Source: Bacteroidota bacterium (lineage in GTDB: Bacteria > Bacteroidota > Bacteroidia > Bacteroidales > B39-G9). From it: a DNA stretch of 33,925 nucleotides. Shown here in pieces: positions 9,270 to 16,325 of the stretch. Both the position numbers and the translations under genes were made by a program. Location of the stretch: assembly GCA_015222055.1 (NCBI GenBank), contig JADFUR010000082.1, positions 1-33,925 of the forward strand, read 5' to 3'. Below the pieces are notes generated by a model. That model ran no database searches and had not been told where the DNA came from. It saw only the letters and a program-made list of their open reading frames with translations. Each line of letters opens with the position of its first letter. Positions within the stretch are counted from its first letter, which is position 1.

Positions 9270-9505
9270 AATTTATCTTATTTATTGGGATTGTTTATAT
9301 TCTGGTAAACTTTATACTAAGCTGATTATTTGTCTTTTTACTCTCTAATAAACAAAATAAATAAATTATTGATCAATTTTTTTATTGGAAAAAAAACATG
9401 TTAAAGAATATCTTTTTTTTTAAAAAAGCTTAATTGCATGGTGTTTAGATTGTTATACACATATGTGCATTTTCCATCATAATAAGATATATCGAAAAAT
9501 ATTTA

Positions 9506-9513
9506 TAAATTTG
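9506..9513 (+). promoter_or_regulatory. Bacteroidota -7 promoter element upstream of arcC
   Basis: TAAATTTG matches the Bacteroidota -7 consensus TAnnTTTG and lies 39 bases before the arcC ATG. No clear TTTG -33 element stands at the expected distance, so the call rests on the -7 box. A 10-base perfect palindrome CACATATGTG sits at 9458-9467 and could be an operator. The rest of the 283-base gap 9270-9552 is AT-rich; I see no gene or convincing terminator for the upstream operon there. Confidence 0.5.
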
Positions 9514-9552
9514 CAATCTAAAATTCTTATTTATAAATAAAAATATATAGCA

Positions 9553-10509
9553 ATGAAAAAATTAGCTGTTGTTGCATTAGGAGGAAATGCATTATTAAGA
9601 GGAAATCAATTAGGAACAATTGAGGAACAAGAGCAAAACACTGCCGATACTTTAAAAAATTTATTACATTTAATTAAAGATGATTATGATATAATCATTG
9701 CCCATGGCAATGGTCCTCAGGTCGGAAATATTTTAATGAGAAACGATGCCGGTGAGCAAATGTACAATATTGCCCAAATGCCATTAGATATTTGTGTTGC
9801 CGATTCTCAAGGTGGTATTGGTTATATGATTGAAAGAATGTTGCGTAATATTCTTAAAGAGAATAACATTGACAAGGAAGTTGTAACAATTGTTACACAA
9901 GTTGTTGTTGATAAAGACGACCCCGCTTTTAATGACCCTCAAAAAAGAGTTGGTAAAATTTACAATAAAGAACAAGCGGATAAGTTAACAAAAGATAAAG
10001 GTTGGATTTTTAAAGAAGAAGTGAAAGAAGATGGCGGTTGGCGAAGAGTTGTTCCTTCACCGAAACCAATCAGTTTTATGAATGCTCAAATAGTTGAAGA
10101 TCTTGCACGAAAAGGAAATATTGTTATTACTGTTGGTGGTGGCGGTATTCCTGTTTATATTGATGAAAACAATAATGTTCGTCCTTCCGAAGCTGTTATT
10201 GACAAAGATTTGGCTTCTGCTATGGTAGGTGCTAGAGTTAAAGCAGACGAATTTTATATTTTAACAGATGTTCCTTTTGTTTATATAAATTATAAAAAAG
10301 AAAACGAGAAAAAATTAGAATTTTTAGACAAAAAAGACACCGAGAAATATCTCGAGCAAGGTATGTTTGCTGAAGGAAGTATGGCTCCAAAAATTCGTGC
10401 TTGTTTAAAATTTATTGATGATGGAGGAAAAAAATCTATTATTACAGAATCAACAAAACTTGAAGATAAATCTTTCGGTACAAAAATTACTTTAAATTAC
10501 GAAGATTAG
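9553..10509 (+). CDS. arcC: Carbamate kinase
   Basis: A 318-residue amino-acid-kinase family protein of normal carbamate kinase length. It shows 'VVALGGNALLRG' at the N-terminus (phosphate binding), 'IIAHGNGPQVGN' near residue 50 (the family signature), 'VTVGGGGIPVY' in the middle, and 'GSMAPKIRACLKFI' near the C-terminus. It transfers phosphate from carbamoyl phosphate to ADP, giving ATP, ammonia and CO2. It lies 43 bases upstream of an ornithine carbamoyltransferase gene in the same direction with a shared terminator, so the pair probably ferments citrulline, or arginine if a deiminase is encoded elsewhere. No arginine deiminase or antiporter gene is in the window. Confidence 0.95.
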   Translation: MKKLAVVALGGNALLRGNQLGTIEEQEQNTADTLKNLLHLIKDDYDIIIAHGNGPQVGNILMRNDAGEQMYNIAQMPLDICVADSQGGIGYMIERMLRNILKENNIDKEVVTIVTQVVVDKDDPAFNDPQKRVGKIYNKEQADKLTKDKGWIFKEEVKEDGGWRRVVPSPKPISFMNAQIVEDLARKGNIVITVGGGGIPVYIDENNNVRPSEAVIDKDLASAMVGARVKADEFYILTDVPFVYINYKKENEKKLEFLDKKDTEKYLEQGMFAEGSMAPKIRACLKFIDDGGKKSIITESTKLEDKSFGTKITLNYED

Positions 10510-10552
10510 AACTTTTTATAAATTTTTTTAATAACAATTAAATTATATTATC

Positions 10553-11554
10553 ATGGCTTTTAATTTAAGGAACAGAAATTTAACAACTTTGTTAAATTAT
10601 ACTCCAAAAGAGATTAAATTTTTATTAGACCTTGCTGCTGATTTAAAAAAGGCAAAATATGCAGGAACAGAAACTCAAAATTTAAAAGGCAAAAATATTG
10701 CTTTAATATTTGAAAAATCATCAACACGTACTCGCTGTGCTTTTGAAGTTGCAGCTTTAGATCAAGGAGCTCATGTTACTTATTTAGGACCATCAGGCTC
10801 ACAAATTGGTTATAAAGAATCTATGAAAGATACTGCAAGAGTATTGGGTAGAATGTTTGATGGCATTGAGTATCGTGGTTATGGACAAAAAATTGTTGAA
10901 GAATTGGCTGACAATGCAGGTGTTCCTGTATGGAACGGTTTAACTACCGAATTTCATCCAACTCAGGTTTTAGCAGATTTATTAACTATGCAAGAGCATT
11001 CAGACAAACCTGTTAACGAAATGTCTTTTTGTTTTTTAGGTGATGCTCAAAATAATATGGGTAATTCATTAATGGTTATTGCTGCCAAATTAGGTATGGA
11101 CTTTAGAGCTGCTGCTCCTAAATCATGCCAACAAGATGAGAAATTAGTCAATAAGTGTAAAGAGATTGCTAAACAAACTGGTGCCAAAATTTTAATCACA
11201 GATGATGTAAAACAAGCTGTTAAAGGTTGCGATTTTCTTTATTCTGACGTTTGGGTTTCAATGGGTGAAGAGGATTCTGTTTGGGAAGAAAGAATTAAAT
11301 TATTAACACCATATCAGGTTAACAAACAAGCAATGGATGCAACTGGCAATGAAAATGTTAAGTTCTTACATTGCCTTCCTGCTTTTCATAACAGAGAAAC
11401 AATTGTTGGTGAGAAAATTTTTCAAAAATTTGGAATAGACAGTATGGAAGTTAGTAATGAGGTTTTTGAATCGGAAGCTTCTTTAGTTTTTGATGAGGCT
11501 GAAAATCGTTTACATACTATTAAAGCGATTATGGTTGCAACTTTAGGACGATAA
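10553..11554 (+). CDS. arcB: Ornithine carbamoyltransferase (probably catabolic)
   Basis: A 333-residue aspartate/ornithine carbamoyltransferase family protein, the long form typical of ArcB and Escherichia coli ArgF. The carbamoyl-phosphate loop is '[13 protein letters not shown]' near residue 57. The ornithine loop includes '[11 protein letters not shown]' near residue 275, with the catalytic Cys. The C-terminal '[13 protein letters not shown]' is also typical. It catalyses ornithine + carbamoyl phosphate <-> citrulline + phosphate. Its partner 43 bases upstream is carbamate kinase, which consumes carbamoyl phosphate, so the catabolic direction is favoured. An anabolic ArgF role cannot be excluded because no other arginine gene is nearby. 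The operon ends at the hairpin at 11573-11610. Confidence 0.93.
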   Translation: MAFNLRNRNLTTLLNYTPKEIKFLLDLAADLKKAKYAGTETQNLKGKNIALIFEKSSTRTRCAFEVAALDQGAHVTYLGPSGSQIGYKESMKDTARVLGRMFDGIEYRGYGQKIVEELADNAGVPVWNGLTTEFHPTQVLADLLTMQEHSDKPVNEMSFCFLGDAQNNMGNSLMVIAAKLGMDFRAAAPKSCQQDEKLVNKCKEIAKQTGAKILITDDVKQAVKGCDFLYSDVWVSMGEEDSVWEERIKLLTPYQVNKQAMDATGNENVKFLHCLPAFHNRETIVGEKIFQKFGIDSMEVSNEVFESEASLVFDEAENRLHTIKAIMVATLGR

Positions 11555-11572
11555 TATATTTCTATAAATATT

Positions 11573-11610
11573 AAAAAAAACCTCAATACAATTGTATTGA
11601 GGTTTTTTTT
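11573..11610. terminator. Strong bidirectional intrinsic terminator
   Basis: A 22-base perfect palindrome (11581-11602, CCTCAATACA/ATTGTATTGAGG) has an A8 run on its left and a T8 run on its right, so it can stop transcription in both directions. It separates the + strand arcC-arcB pair from the - strand cofactor cluster, whose last stop codon is at 11636. Confidence 0.92.
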
Positions 11611-11635
11611 AATATTTTATTTGAGTGCTTTTAGA

Positions 11636-11947
11636 TTACTTTTTTTTATTTTCATCAACAATAACAAAAATATCTTCGTTATCTTTTTTCATGAGGTATT
11701 GTTCGCGAGCAAATTTTTCTAAATTTTTTTTATCTGTTTTAAGCTCGTTCATTCGTTTTTCGTCTTGTTCTATTTTTTGCAAATAGTTTTTTTTTTCTTT
11801 TTCTAATTGACTTTGTTTGTGGATATTGTTAGCTCTATCGATTAAATTGTTTTGATCAAAAATTAATAACCAAATAAAGAATACAATCAGAGTTAAAAAA
11901 TATTTGTTTTTAAAAAGAAATAATATGTTTTTATTAAGCTTTGACAT
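11636..11947 (-). CDS. Septum formation initiator family protein (DivIC/FtsB-like)
   Basis: A 103-residue protein with one transmembrane helix (about residues 15-32, 'YFLTLIVFFIWLLIF') followed by a coiled coil rich in Lys, Glu and Gln to about residue 85 and the 'FAREQYLMKKDNEDIFVI' tail typical of FtsB/DivIC. Such proteins link early and late divisome parts at the inner membrane. The start is the ATG at 11947, giving 'MSKLNKNIL'; a longer frame from a TTG at 12007 overlaps the thiS stop and adds an unlikely N-terminus. It is the last gene of the minus-strand cluster, 56 bases after the thiS-like gene. Nothing links it functionally to the cofactor genes. Confidence 0.8.
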   Translation of the reverse strand: MSKLNKNILFLFKNKYFLTLIVFFIWLLIFDQNNLIDRANNIHKQSQLEKEKKNYLQKIEQDEKRMNELKTDKKNLEKFAREQYLMKKDNEDIFVIVDENKKK

Positions 11948-12003
11948 ATTTTTATTTTCATTATTATACAAAGTTATGAAATTTTCATAAGTTCCAAAAA
12001 AAA

Positions 12004-12207
12004 TCAACCTCCGCTTATTAAATGAATAACATTAACGTTATCATTGTTTTTAATGACGGCAGTTTCATAAGTCCCTTTTTTTATTAGGTTGCCGTTAATT
12101 TTAATAACAATCATTTTAAACGTAAAGTTTTTTATTTCAAGCAATTGTGAAACAGTTAGAGTTTCGCAGTCAAAATTTTCATTTCTATTATTCAAAGTAA
12201 TTTTCAT
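12004..12207 (-). CDS. thiS: ThiS/MoaD-type sulfur carrier protein
   Basis: A 67-residue beta-grasp protein ending in the required Gly-Gly ('VNVIHLISGG'), where adenylation and thiocarboxylate formation take place. Size and the '-HLISGG' ending fit ThiS better than MoaD (usually ~80 residues). It starts 7 bases after the stop of the adenylating enzyme gene, its obvious partner. ThiS normally supplies sulfur for the thiazole of thiamine. Here no thiG, thiH, thiC or thiE is near, while moaA, moaC and moeA are, so it might act as the sulfur carrier for molybdopterin. That alternative is inference from context. Confidence 0.85.
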   Translation of the reverse strand: MKITLNNRNENFDCETLTVSQLLEIKNFTFKMIVIKINGNLIKKGTYETAVIKNNDNVNVIHLISGG

Positions 12208-12214
12208 AAAAAAA

Positions 12215-12796
12215 TTATAAATTGTTTAATAAAATTTCGAGAGCCTGATTAGCAAGCATGTTGGCAACAATTCCAACACGTGGAGCAAGAGCAGGTTCTT
12301 TATCACATACTTCTGATACTCCATCTCCGCAAATATACAAGTTACCTGTTTTTTTTGTTTTTAAAGTATTGTTGTTTCCCCAACCTGCCATTCCAACTCC
12401 AACAATTAGAGTTTTATCAGGCATTTTATCTAAAACCGTTTCAATAATCATTTGTTTCATTTCAGCCTTGTCAAAAGCTTCAATAATAACATCACAATTT
12501 TTGAATAACTCAATAATATTTTCCGAGTTTAATTTTATATCAACCGCCTTAACTTTAACATCAGGATTAATATTTTTGATGTTGTTTTTTAAAGCAGATA
12601 CTTTTTTTTGTCCTATTTGATTGTAAAAATAATATTGACGATTTAGGTTGCTTTTTTCAATAACATCAAAATCTGCAATAATCAAATTCCCTACATTAAC
12701 TCTCGCAAGCGATACTGCACAATTAGAACCCAATCCGCCGACACCAGCAATGCCAATGGTTTTTGTTTTGAGTATATTCTTTATCGCTTCAATCAT
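12215..12796 (-). CDS. thiF: Short ThiF-type sulfur carrier adenylyltransferase
   Basis: A 193-residue member of the E1-like ThiF/MoeB superfamily, of the short ThiF form seen in many anaerobes. It has the nucleotide-binding 'GIAGVGGLGSNCAVSLARV' near residue 15, 'DFDVIEKSNLNRQ' (Asp plus the Asn/Arg pair contacting ATP) near residue 42, and 'EAFDKAEMKQ' near residue 106. The CxxC zinc pairs of classical MoeB/ThiF are absent, as expected for the short form. It adenylates the C-terminal glycine of a ThiS/MoaD carrier. The next gene encodes such a carrier and the preceding one is moaC, 62 bases upstream. Whether it serves thiamine or molybdopterin synthesis is open. Confidence 0.87.
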   Translation of the reverse strand: MIEAIKNILKTKTIGIAGVGGLGSNCAVSLARVNVGNLIIADFDVIEKSNLNRQYYFYNQIGQKKVSALKNNIKNINPDVKVKAVDIKLNSENIIELFKNCDVIIEAFDKAEMKQMIIETVLDKMPDKTLIVGVGMAGWGNNNTLKTKKTGNLYICGDGVSEVCDKEPALAPRVGIVANMLANQALEILLNNL

Positions 12797-12858
12797 AATT
12801 ATTATTTAACTATAAATCGCCTCTTCGCCGCATTTCAAAAAAATTTCAAACGTTTAAC

Positions 12859-13317
12859 TTACAGATTAATATCTGTTTTAGTTTTTTCAACTAGATGAGT
12901 ATCGTCAATTACCATTTTTTTATCAATAGCTTTACACATATCGTAAATTGTTAGCAATGCAACACTTACGCCTGTAAGTGCTTCCATTTCAATACCCGTT
13001 TGCCCAATGCATTTCACGAAACTTTTAATTGTAACACCTTTATCGTCTAAAGTTGCTTTAACATCAATTTTTGTAATTTGTAAGGGATGGCATAAAGGGA
13101 TGAGGTCGCTTGTTCTTTTTGCAGCTTGAATTCCAGCAACTTCAGCAACAGTCAGCACATCACCTTTTTTCATTGAATTTTCATTAATCAATGCTATTGT
13201 GGTGTCGTTCAAATTTATATGTCCGATTGCGGTTGCTGTTCTTAATTGATATTTTTTATGCCCAACATCAACCATGTTCGCTTTTCCTTTTTGGTCTATA
13301 TGGCTAAATTCATTCAT
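12859..13317 (-). CDS. moaC: Cyclic pyranopterin monophosphate synthase
   Basis: A 152-residue MoaC. It converts the MoaA product 3',8-cyclo-GTP to cyclic pyranopterin monophosphate, the second half of step one of molybdopterin synthesis. Conserved blocks are 'FSHIDQKGKANMVDVG' (4-19), 'KKGDVLTVAEVAGIQAAKRT', 'LIPLCHPL', 'GIEMEALTGVSVALLTIYDM' and 'CKAIDK'. The catalytic lysines corresponding to Lys51 (KKGDV) and Lys131 (DMCKA) of the Escherichia coli enzyme are present, as is the neighbouring Asp. The usual C-terminal GGKSG tail is replaced by 'EKTKTDINL', so the protein is slightly short. It follows moaA by 143 bases and may have its own promoter, though I see no clear one. Confidence 0.93.
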   Translation of the reverse strand: MNEFSHIDQKGKANMVDVGHKKYQLRTATAIGHINLNDTTIALINENSMKKGDVLTVAEVAGIQAAKRTSDLIPLCHPLQITKIDVKATLDDKGVTIKSFVKCIGQTGIEMEALTGVSVALLTIYDMCKAIDKKMVIDDTHLVEKTKTDINL

Positions 13318-13460
13318 GATTAAGAATTTTTATAATTTCAGTTTGCGATTAATATTATATATTTGAATTTTAATTACTTGTTAATTGAATGAAATTGTTA
13401 TGTGTAAACATTTTTTTAAATTCTAATATCATTCTCTCCTTCGCCAAGTTGCTCCAAATC

Positions 13461-14261
13461 TCATCCTCCAATATTATAAAATTCTCCTGTATGATTTTCA
13501 GTGCCACTTTTAGGTTTGTTTTCAACTGCCATTTTAATAGCTTGTTCTGCCCCTAATTTTCTAATATCATAAGCAATGTCGTTAAACAAACAAGGTTTAA
13601 TTAATCCGTTTGCTGTTAAGCGCAATCTGTTGCAATTTTTACAATCACCTCCTGAGCCTCCTTCAACAACGGAAAATTCACCTGTTTCAAGATCCATCTC
13701 ATGAATAAAACGAATTTTCAGGTCATTCTCTTTACAGAATTTGGCAACAGATTGTGCATCAAGTTCGTCGTGAGATTTTTTAATAACACAATTTATTTTT
13801 ATTGGTAATAGACCAGCTTTTTTTGCTGCTTCAATACCTCTAAACACATCCTCTATATTGCCAAGTCTGGTAATTTGCCTGTATCTTTCAGGATTCATGG
13901 TGTCAAGGCTGATATTTACGCGATGTAATCCTGCATCTGCTAATGGCTGTGCAAGATCATTAAGAAGGATTCCATTTGTAGTCATTCCAAAATCTTTCAA
14001 TCCCTCAATTTTTGCAATTCGCTCAACTAACTGAACAATATTGCGTCTTACCAAAGGTTCTCCTCCGGTAATGCGAATTTTATTAACGCCTTTATTTACG
14101 GCTATTTTAGAAATATGAACAATCTCATCAAAGGATAAAATTTCTTCATGTTTCATTAATTTAACACCTTTTTCGGGCATACAGTAAACACAACGTAAAT
14201 TACATCTGTCTGTTACTGAAATTCTTAAATAATTTATTTTTCTGTTATATTTGTCGTACAT
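13461..14261 (-). CDS. moaA: GTP 3',8-cyclase, compact form
   Basis: A 266-residue radical SAM enzyme. The N-terminal iron-sulfur motif is CxxxCxxC in 'RCNLRCVYCMPE' near residue 20, followed by 'RITGGEPL'. The C-terminal second cluster is 'CKNCNRLRLTANG..KPC', and the protein ends in Gly-Gly ('FYNIGG'), which is important in MoaA. It starts cofactor synthesis by cyclising GTP. It is about 60 residues shorter than the classical ~330-residue enzyme; the missing stretch lies between 'IRFIHEMDLETGEF' and the second cluster. This compact type occurs in Bacteroidota. The start is the ATG at 14261, supported by AAAGGAG 9 bases upstream; upstream TTG codons in frame are less likely. It overlaps the moeA end by 17 bases, so the two are translationally coupled. 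Confidence 0.93.
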   Translation of the reverse strand: MYDKYNRKINYLRISVTDRCNLRCVYCMPEKGVKLMKHEEILSFDEIVHISKIAVNKGVNKIRITGGEPLVRRNIVQLVERIAKIEGLKDFGMTTNGILLNDLAQPLADAGLHRVNISLDTMNPERYRQITRLGNIEDVFRGIEAAKKAGLLPIKINCVIKKSHDELDAQSVAKFCKENDLKIRFIHEMDLETGEFSVVEGGSGGDCKNCNRLRLTANGLIKPCLFNDIAYDIRKLGAEQAIKMAVENKPKSGTENHTGEFYNIGG

Positions 14262-15420
14262 CAACAATTTCTCCTTTTTTTAAAGTTGAACATCCTATTG
14301 AAATTGATATTATTCCCTGTGCTTCTGAAAGTGAGTGAATATGTGCTGAACCATGATATTCAACAGGCATCACTTCGCCTTCATCAGTAATTAAAATTGG
14401 GATAAATGATTTTCTTTTTGTGTTTTTTCTGTTATAATCAGTAGCCATAGGTAATTTAATACTAAGCGGCTTAAAGTCAAACCCCATCATGCTATATAAT
14501 AATGGTTTTGTTAGCAGTTCAAATTGAATAAATGACGAAACAGGATTTCCGGGTAAACCAAAACAACGTTTATTTTCATAAACACCAAAAGTAGTTGGTT
14601 TTCCAGGCTTAACTGCTAAGCTGTTAAATAATATATTTATACCTATTTCATCGAAAATATCTCTAACATAATCAAAATCACCCATTGATACACCACCTGT
14701 TAAAAGTGTTACATCATTTTCTTTTAATGAAGTCTCAATTATTTTACGAGTCTCTTCCTTGTCATCTCTTGCAATACCATAATATTTTGGTATTGCTCCC
14801 ATATTGTTTATTTGTGCAATAAGCTGATAGGCATTACTGTTTCGAATTTGTGCTAAAGCTGGTTTATTATTTGGTTCAACAATTTCATTTCCTGTAGTTA
14901 TAATACCTACTTTGGGTTTTTTTACAACCGTAGGTTTAACACATCCAACCGATGCCATTATAGCAATATGCTGAGCACCAATTTTTGTTCCTTCTTTTAA
15001 AACAACATCTTTAATTTTAACATCTTCTGCTTTTAAGCTAATGTTGCTATTTGGATTCCCTTTTATTACCTGAATTTTATTATTGTCAATCTCTTCGGTA
15101 TGTTCAACCATAATAACACAATCGGCACCAATTGGTACTTCGGCACCTGTCATTATTTTTGAACATTGATTTTTGTCTATTTCTTTTGTAGGAGCATTAC
15201 CGGCAGCTATAACTTCAAGAACTTCAAGTTCATTATTAATATCTTCCCTGCGACATGCATAACCATCCATTGCAGATTTGTTAAATGGGGGCATTTCAAT
15301 ATCTGAAACAACATCTTGAGCAAGTATTCTGTTTAATGAATCGTTTAATTCTACCTGTTCCTTGTCAAGAGTATAGGCTGTTCGCATTACCAATTCGTAT
15401 GCCTGTTCAATTAAAATCAT
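14245..15420 (-). CDS. moeA: Molybdopterin molybdotransferase
   Basis: A 391-residue MoeA of normal length. It inserts molybdate, or tungstate, into adenylylated molybdopterin. Visible motifs are 'PPFNKSAMDGYA' near residue 40, 'GAEVPIGADCVIMVEHTE' near 92, 'GIITTGNEIV' near 170, the MoCF-domain 'TGGVSMGDFDYV' near 240, and 'CFGLPGNPVSSFIQFE' near 285. It is the first gene of the minus-strand cluster and overlaps moaA. A TATCTTTG promoter core lies 68 bases upstream. A second insertase gene (mogA/moaB type) is not in the window. Confidence 0.95.
   Translation of the reverse strand: MILIEQAYELVMRTAYTLDKEQVELNDSLNRILAQDVVSDIEMPPFNKSAMDGYACRREDINNELEVLEVIAAGNAPTKEIDKNQCSKIMTGAEVPIGADCVIMVEHTEEIDNNKIQVIKGNPNSNISLKAEDVKIKDVVLKEGTKIGAQHIAIMASVGCVKPTVVKKPKVGIITTGNEIVEPNNKPALAQIRNSNAYQLIAQINNMGAIPKYYGIARDDKEETRKIIETSLKENDVTLLTGGVSMGDFDYVRDIFDEIGINILFNSLAVKPGKPTTFGVYENKRCFGLPGNPVSSFIQFELLTKPLLYSMMGFDFKPLSIKLPMATDYNRKNTKRKSFIPILITDEGEVMPVEYHGSAHIHSLSEAQGIISISIGCSTLKKGEIVDVRQI
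14271..14277 (-). promoter_or_regulatory. Shine-Dalgarno sequence inside moeA that sets the moaA start
   Basis: Read on the minus strand, AAAGGAG lies 9 bases before the moaA ATG at 14261 and within the last codons of moeA. It favours that ATG over the TTG codons just before it and supports coupled translation of the overlapping genes. Confidence 0.6.
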
Positions 15421-15487
15421 ATCTTTGTAATAAGTATCTGTTTTCTAATAAATTACACATTTATATGAATATAAATATAAACGTCCA

Positions 15488-15495
15488 CAAAGATA
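15488..15495 (-). promoter_or_regulatory. Bacteroidota -7 promoter element for moeA
   Basis: On the minus strand the bases read TATCTTTG, an exact match to TAnnTTTG. It ends 67 bases before the moeA ATG. A clear TTTG -33 box is not seen at the expected spacing. Confidence 0.55.
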
Positions 15496-15626
15496 TAAAA
15501 TTTAGTATTCATTAATGATATTTTTTATATTTTTCATATTTCGCAGGCTGGCGGATATAAAAACGTCTGAAAAGATTAATTAAGAAAATGTTTTCAAGTC
15601 CTGCACAACTTGAAAAGTTTTCTGGT

Positions 15627-15705
15627 CCGAGCAACGTTTCCACGCCGTGAAATGGATAAAAGGTTGGACGTAATATCCGTTGCACCGCTTTAAGCGGTGC
15701 AACGG
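15627..15705 (-). repeat. REP/MITE-like intergenic repeat, copy 1 (inverted relative to copy 2)
   Basis: Its reverse complement aligns almost end to end with 19074-19153. It begins with a hairpin (15677-15690 pairing with 15692-15705, CCGTTGCACCGCTT/AAGCGGTGCAACGG), then an AT-rich spacer and the block CCATTTCACGGCGTGGAAACG. The hairpin could also stall transcription of tadA, whose stop codon is 23 bases away, but no T-run follows. Confidence 0.75.
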
Positions 15706-15727
15706 AGCTGCACTTTGAAAAGATTTT

Positions 15728-16174
15728 TTACCTCTTCTCCCGAAAAAAAGATTTTAATAATTCAGAACACTCATCTTGCAAAACCCCTTTTTCTACTTTG
15801 GTTTTAGGGTGAAGTATATTTTTACCGGTTTTTGAAAAACCTCTTTTTTTATCTTCAGCACCGTAAACAATTCTGGTAATTTGTGTCCAAAATGCAGCTC
15901 CGGCACACATCACGCATGGTTCTAATGTAACATATAAGGTGCAGTTTTTTAAATACTTGCCACCTAAATTGTTTGTTGCAGAAGTAAAAGCCTGCATTTC
16001 GGCATGAGCTGTTACATCGTTTAAAGTCTCTGTTAAATTATGTGCACGAGCAATAATTGAATTGTTGCAAACAATAACCGCTCCAATGGGAACTTCATTT
16101 TTTGAAAGAGCATTTTTTGCTTCTAATATTGCTTGTTTCATAAAATATTCGTCAGCATTTGATATTAAATCCAT
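15728..16174 (-). CDS. tadA: tRNA-specific adenosine deaminase
   Basis: A 148-residue zinc-dependent deaminase. 'HAEM' places the zinc ligand His57 and the proton-shuttling Glu59; 'EPCVMCAGA' supplies Cys87 and Cys90. Length and 'NEVPIGAVIV' at residues 26-35 match TadA, which deaminates A34 to inosine in tRNA-Arg(ACG). A guanine or cytosine deaminase of the same fold is possible but less likely given 'ARAHNLTETLNDVTAHAEM'. It stands alone, divergent from aspS. A TATCTTTG core upstream at 16309-16316 could be its promoter. Confidence 0.9.
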   Translation of the reverse strand: MDLISNADEYFMKQAILEAKNALSKNEVPIGAVIVCNNSIIARAHNLTETLNDVTAHAEMQAFTSATNNLGGKYLKNCTLYVTLEPCVMCAGAAFWTQITRIVYGAEDKKRGFSKTGKNILHPKTKVEKGVLQDECSELLKSFFREKR

Positions 16175-16308
16175 ATAAAATTTTATAATAGTTTAGTGTG
16201 TTTTTTAAATGTTTTGTATTTTCGCAGAATAATAAAGATGTTTAAAGTTTAGTGTTGCAGGTTTACAGTTTCATAACTTTATAAACTTTTAACTAAATAA
16301 ATTAATTT

Positions 16309-16316
16309 CAAAGATA
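16309..16316 (-). promoter_or_regulatory. Bacteroidota -7 promoter element, probably for tadA
   Basis: The minus strand reads TATCTTTG, an exact TAnnTTTG match, 134 bases before the tadA start and just ahead of the divergent aspS start at 16326. The long leader and lack of a clear -33 box keep confidence moderate. Confidence 0.4.
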
Positions 16317-16325
16317 AATAAAAAA

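Larger units (their letters stand above)
15421..15727. other. Intergenic region between moeA and tadA
   Basis: This 307-base gap has no credible gene. It holds the moeA promoter core at 15488-15495, a 9-base inverted repeat at 15591-15599/15608-15616 (TTTTCAAGT/ACTTGAAAA, loop of 8), and the REP-like repeat copy at 15627-15705. The right part is visibly richer in GC than the flanking intergenic DNA. Confidence 0.6.

Noticed and set aside
11948-12007. N-terminal extension of the DivIC/FtsB-like protein
   Set aside because: It would need a TTG start overlapping the thiS stop codon; the ATG at 11947 gives a normal family N-terminus.
12258-12620. A 120-codon + strand open frame
   Set aside because: It is antisense to the well-supported thiF gene and has no recognisable product.
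15677-15705. Hairpin after tadA as an intrinsic terminator
   Set aside because: It has no following T-run on either strand and belongs to a repeat with a second copy near 19074, so a repeat element explains it better.
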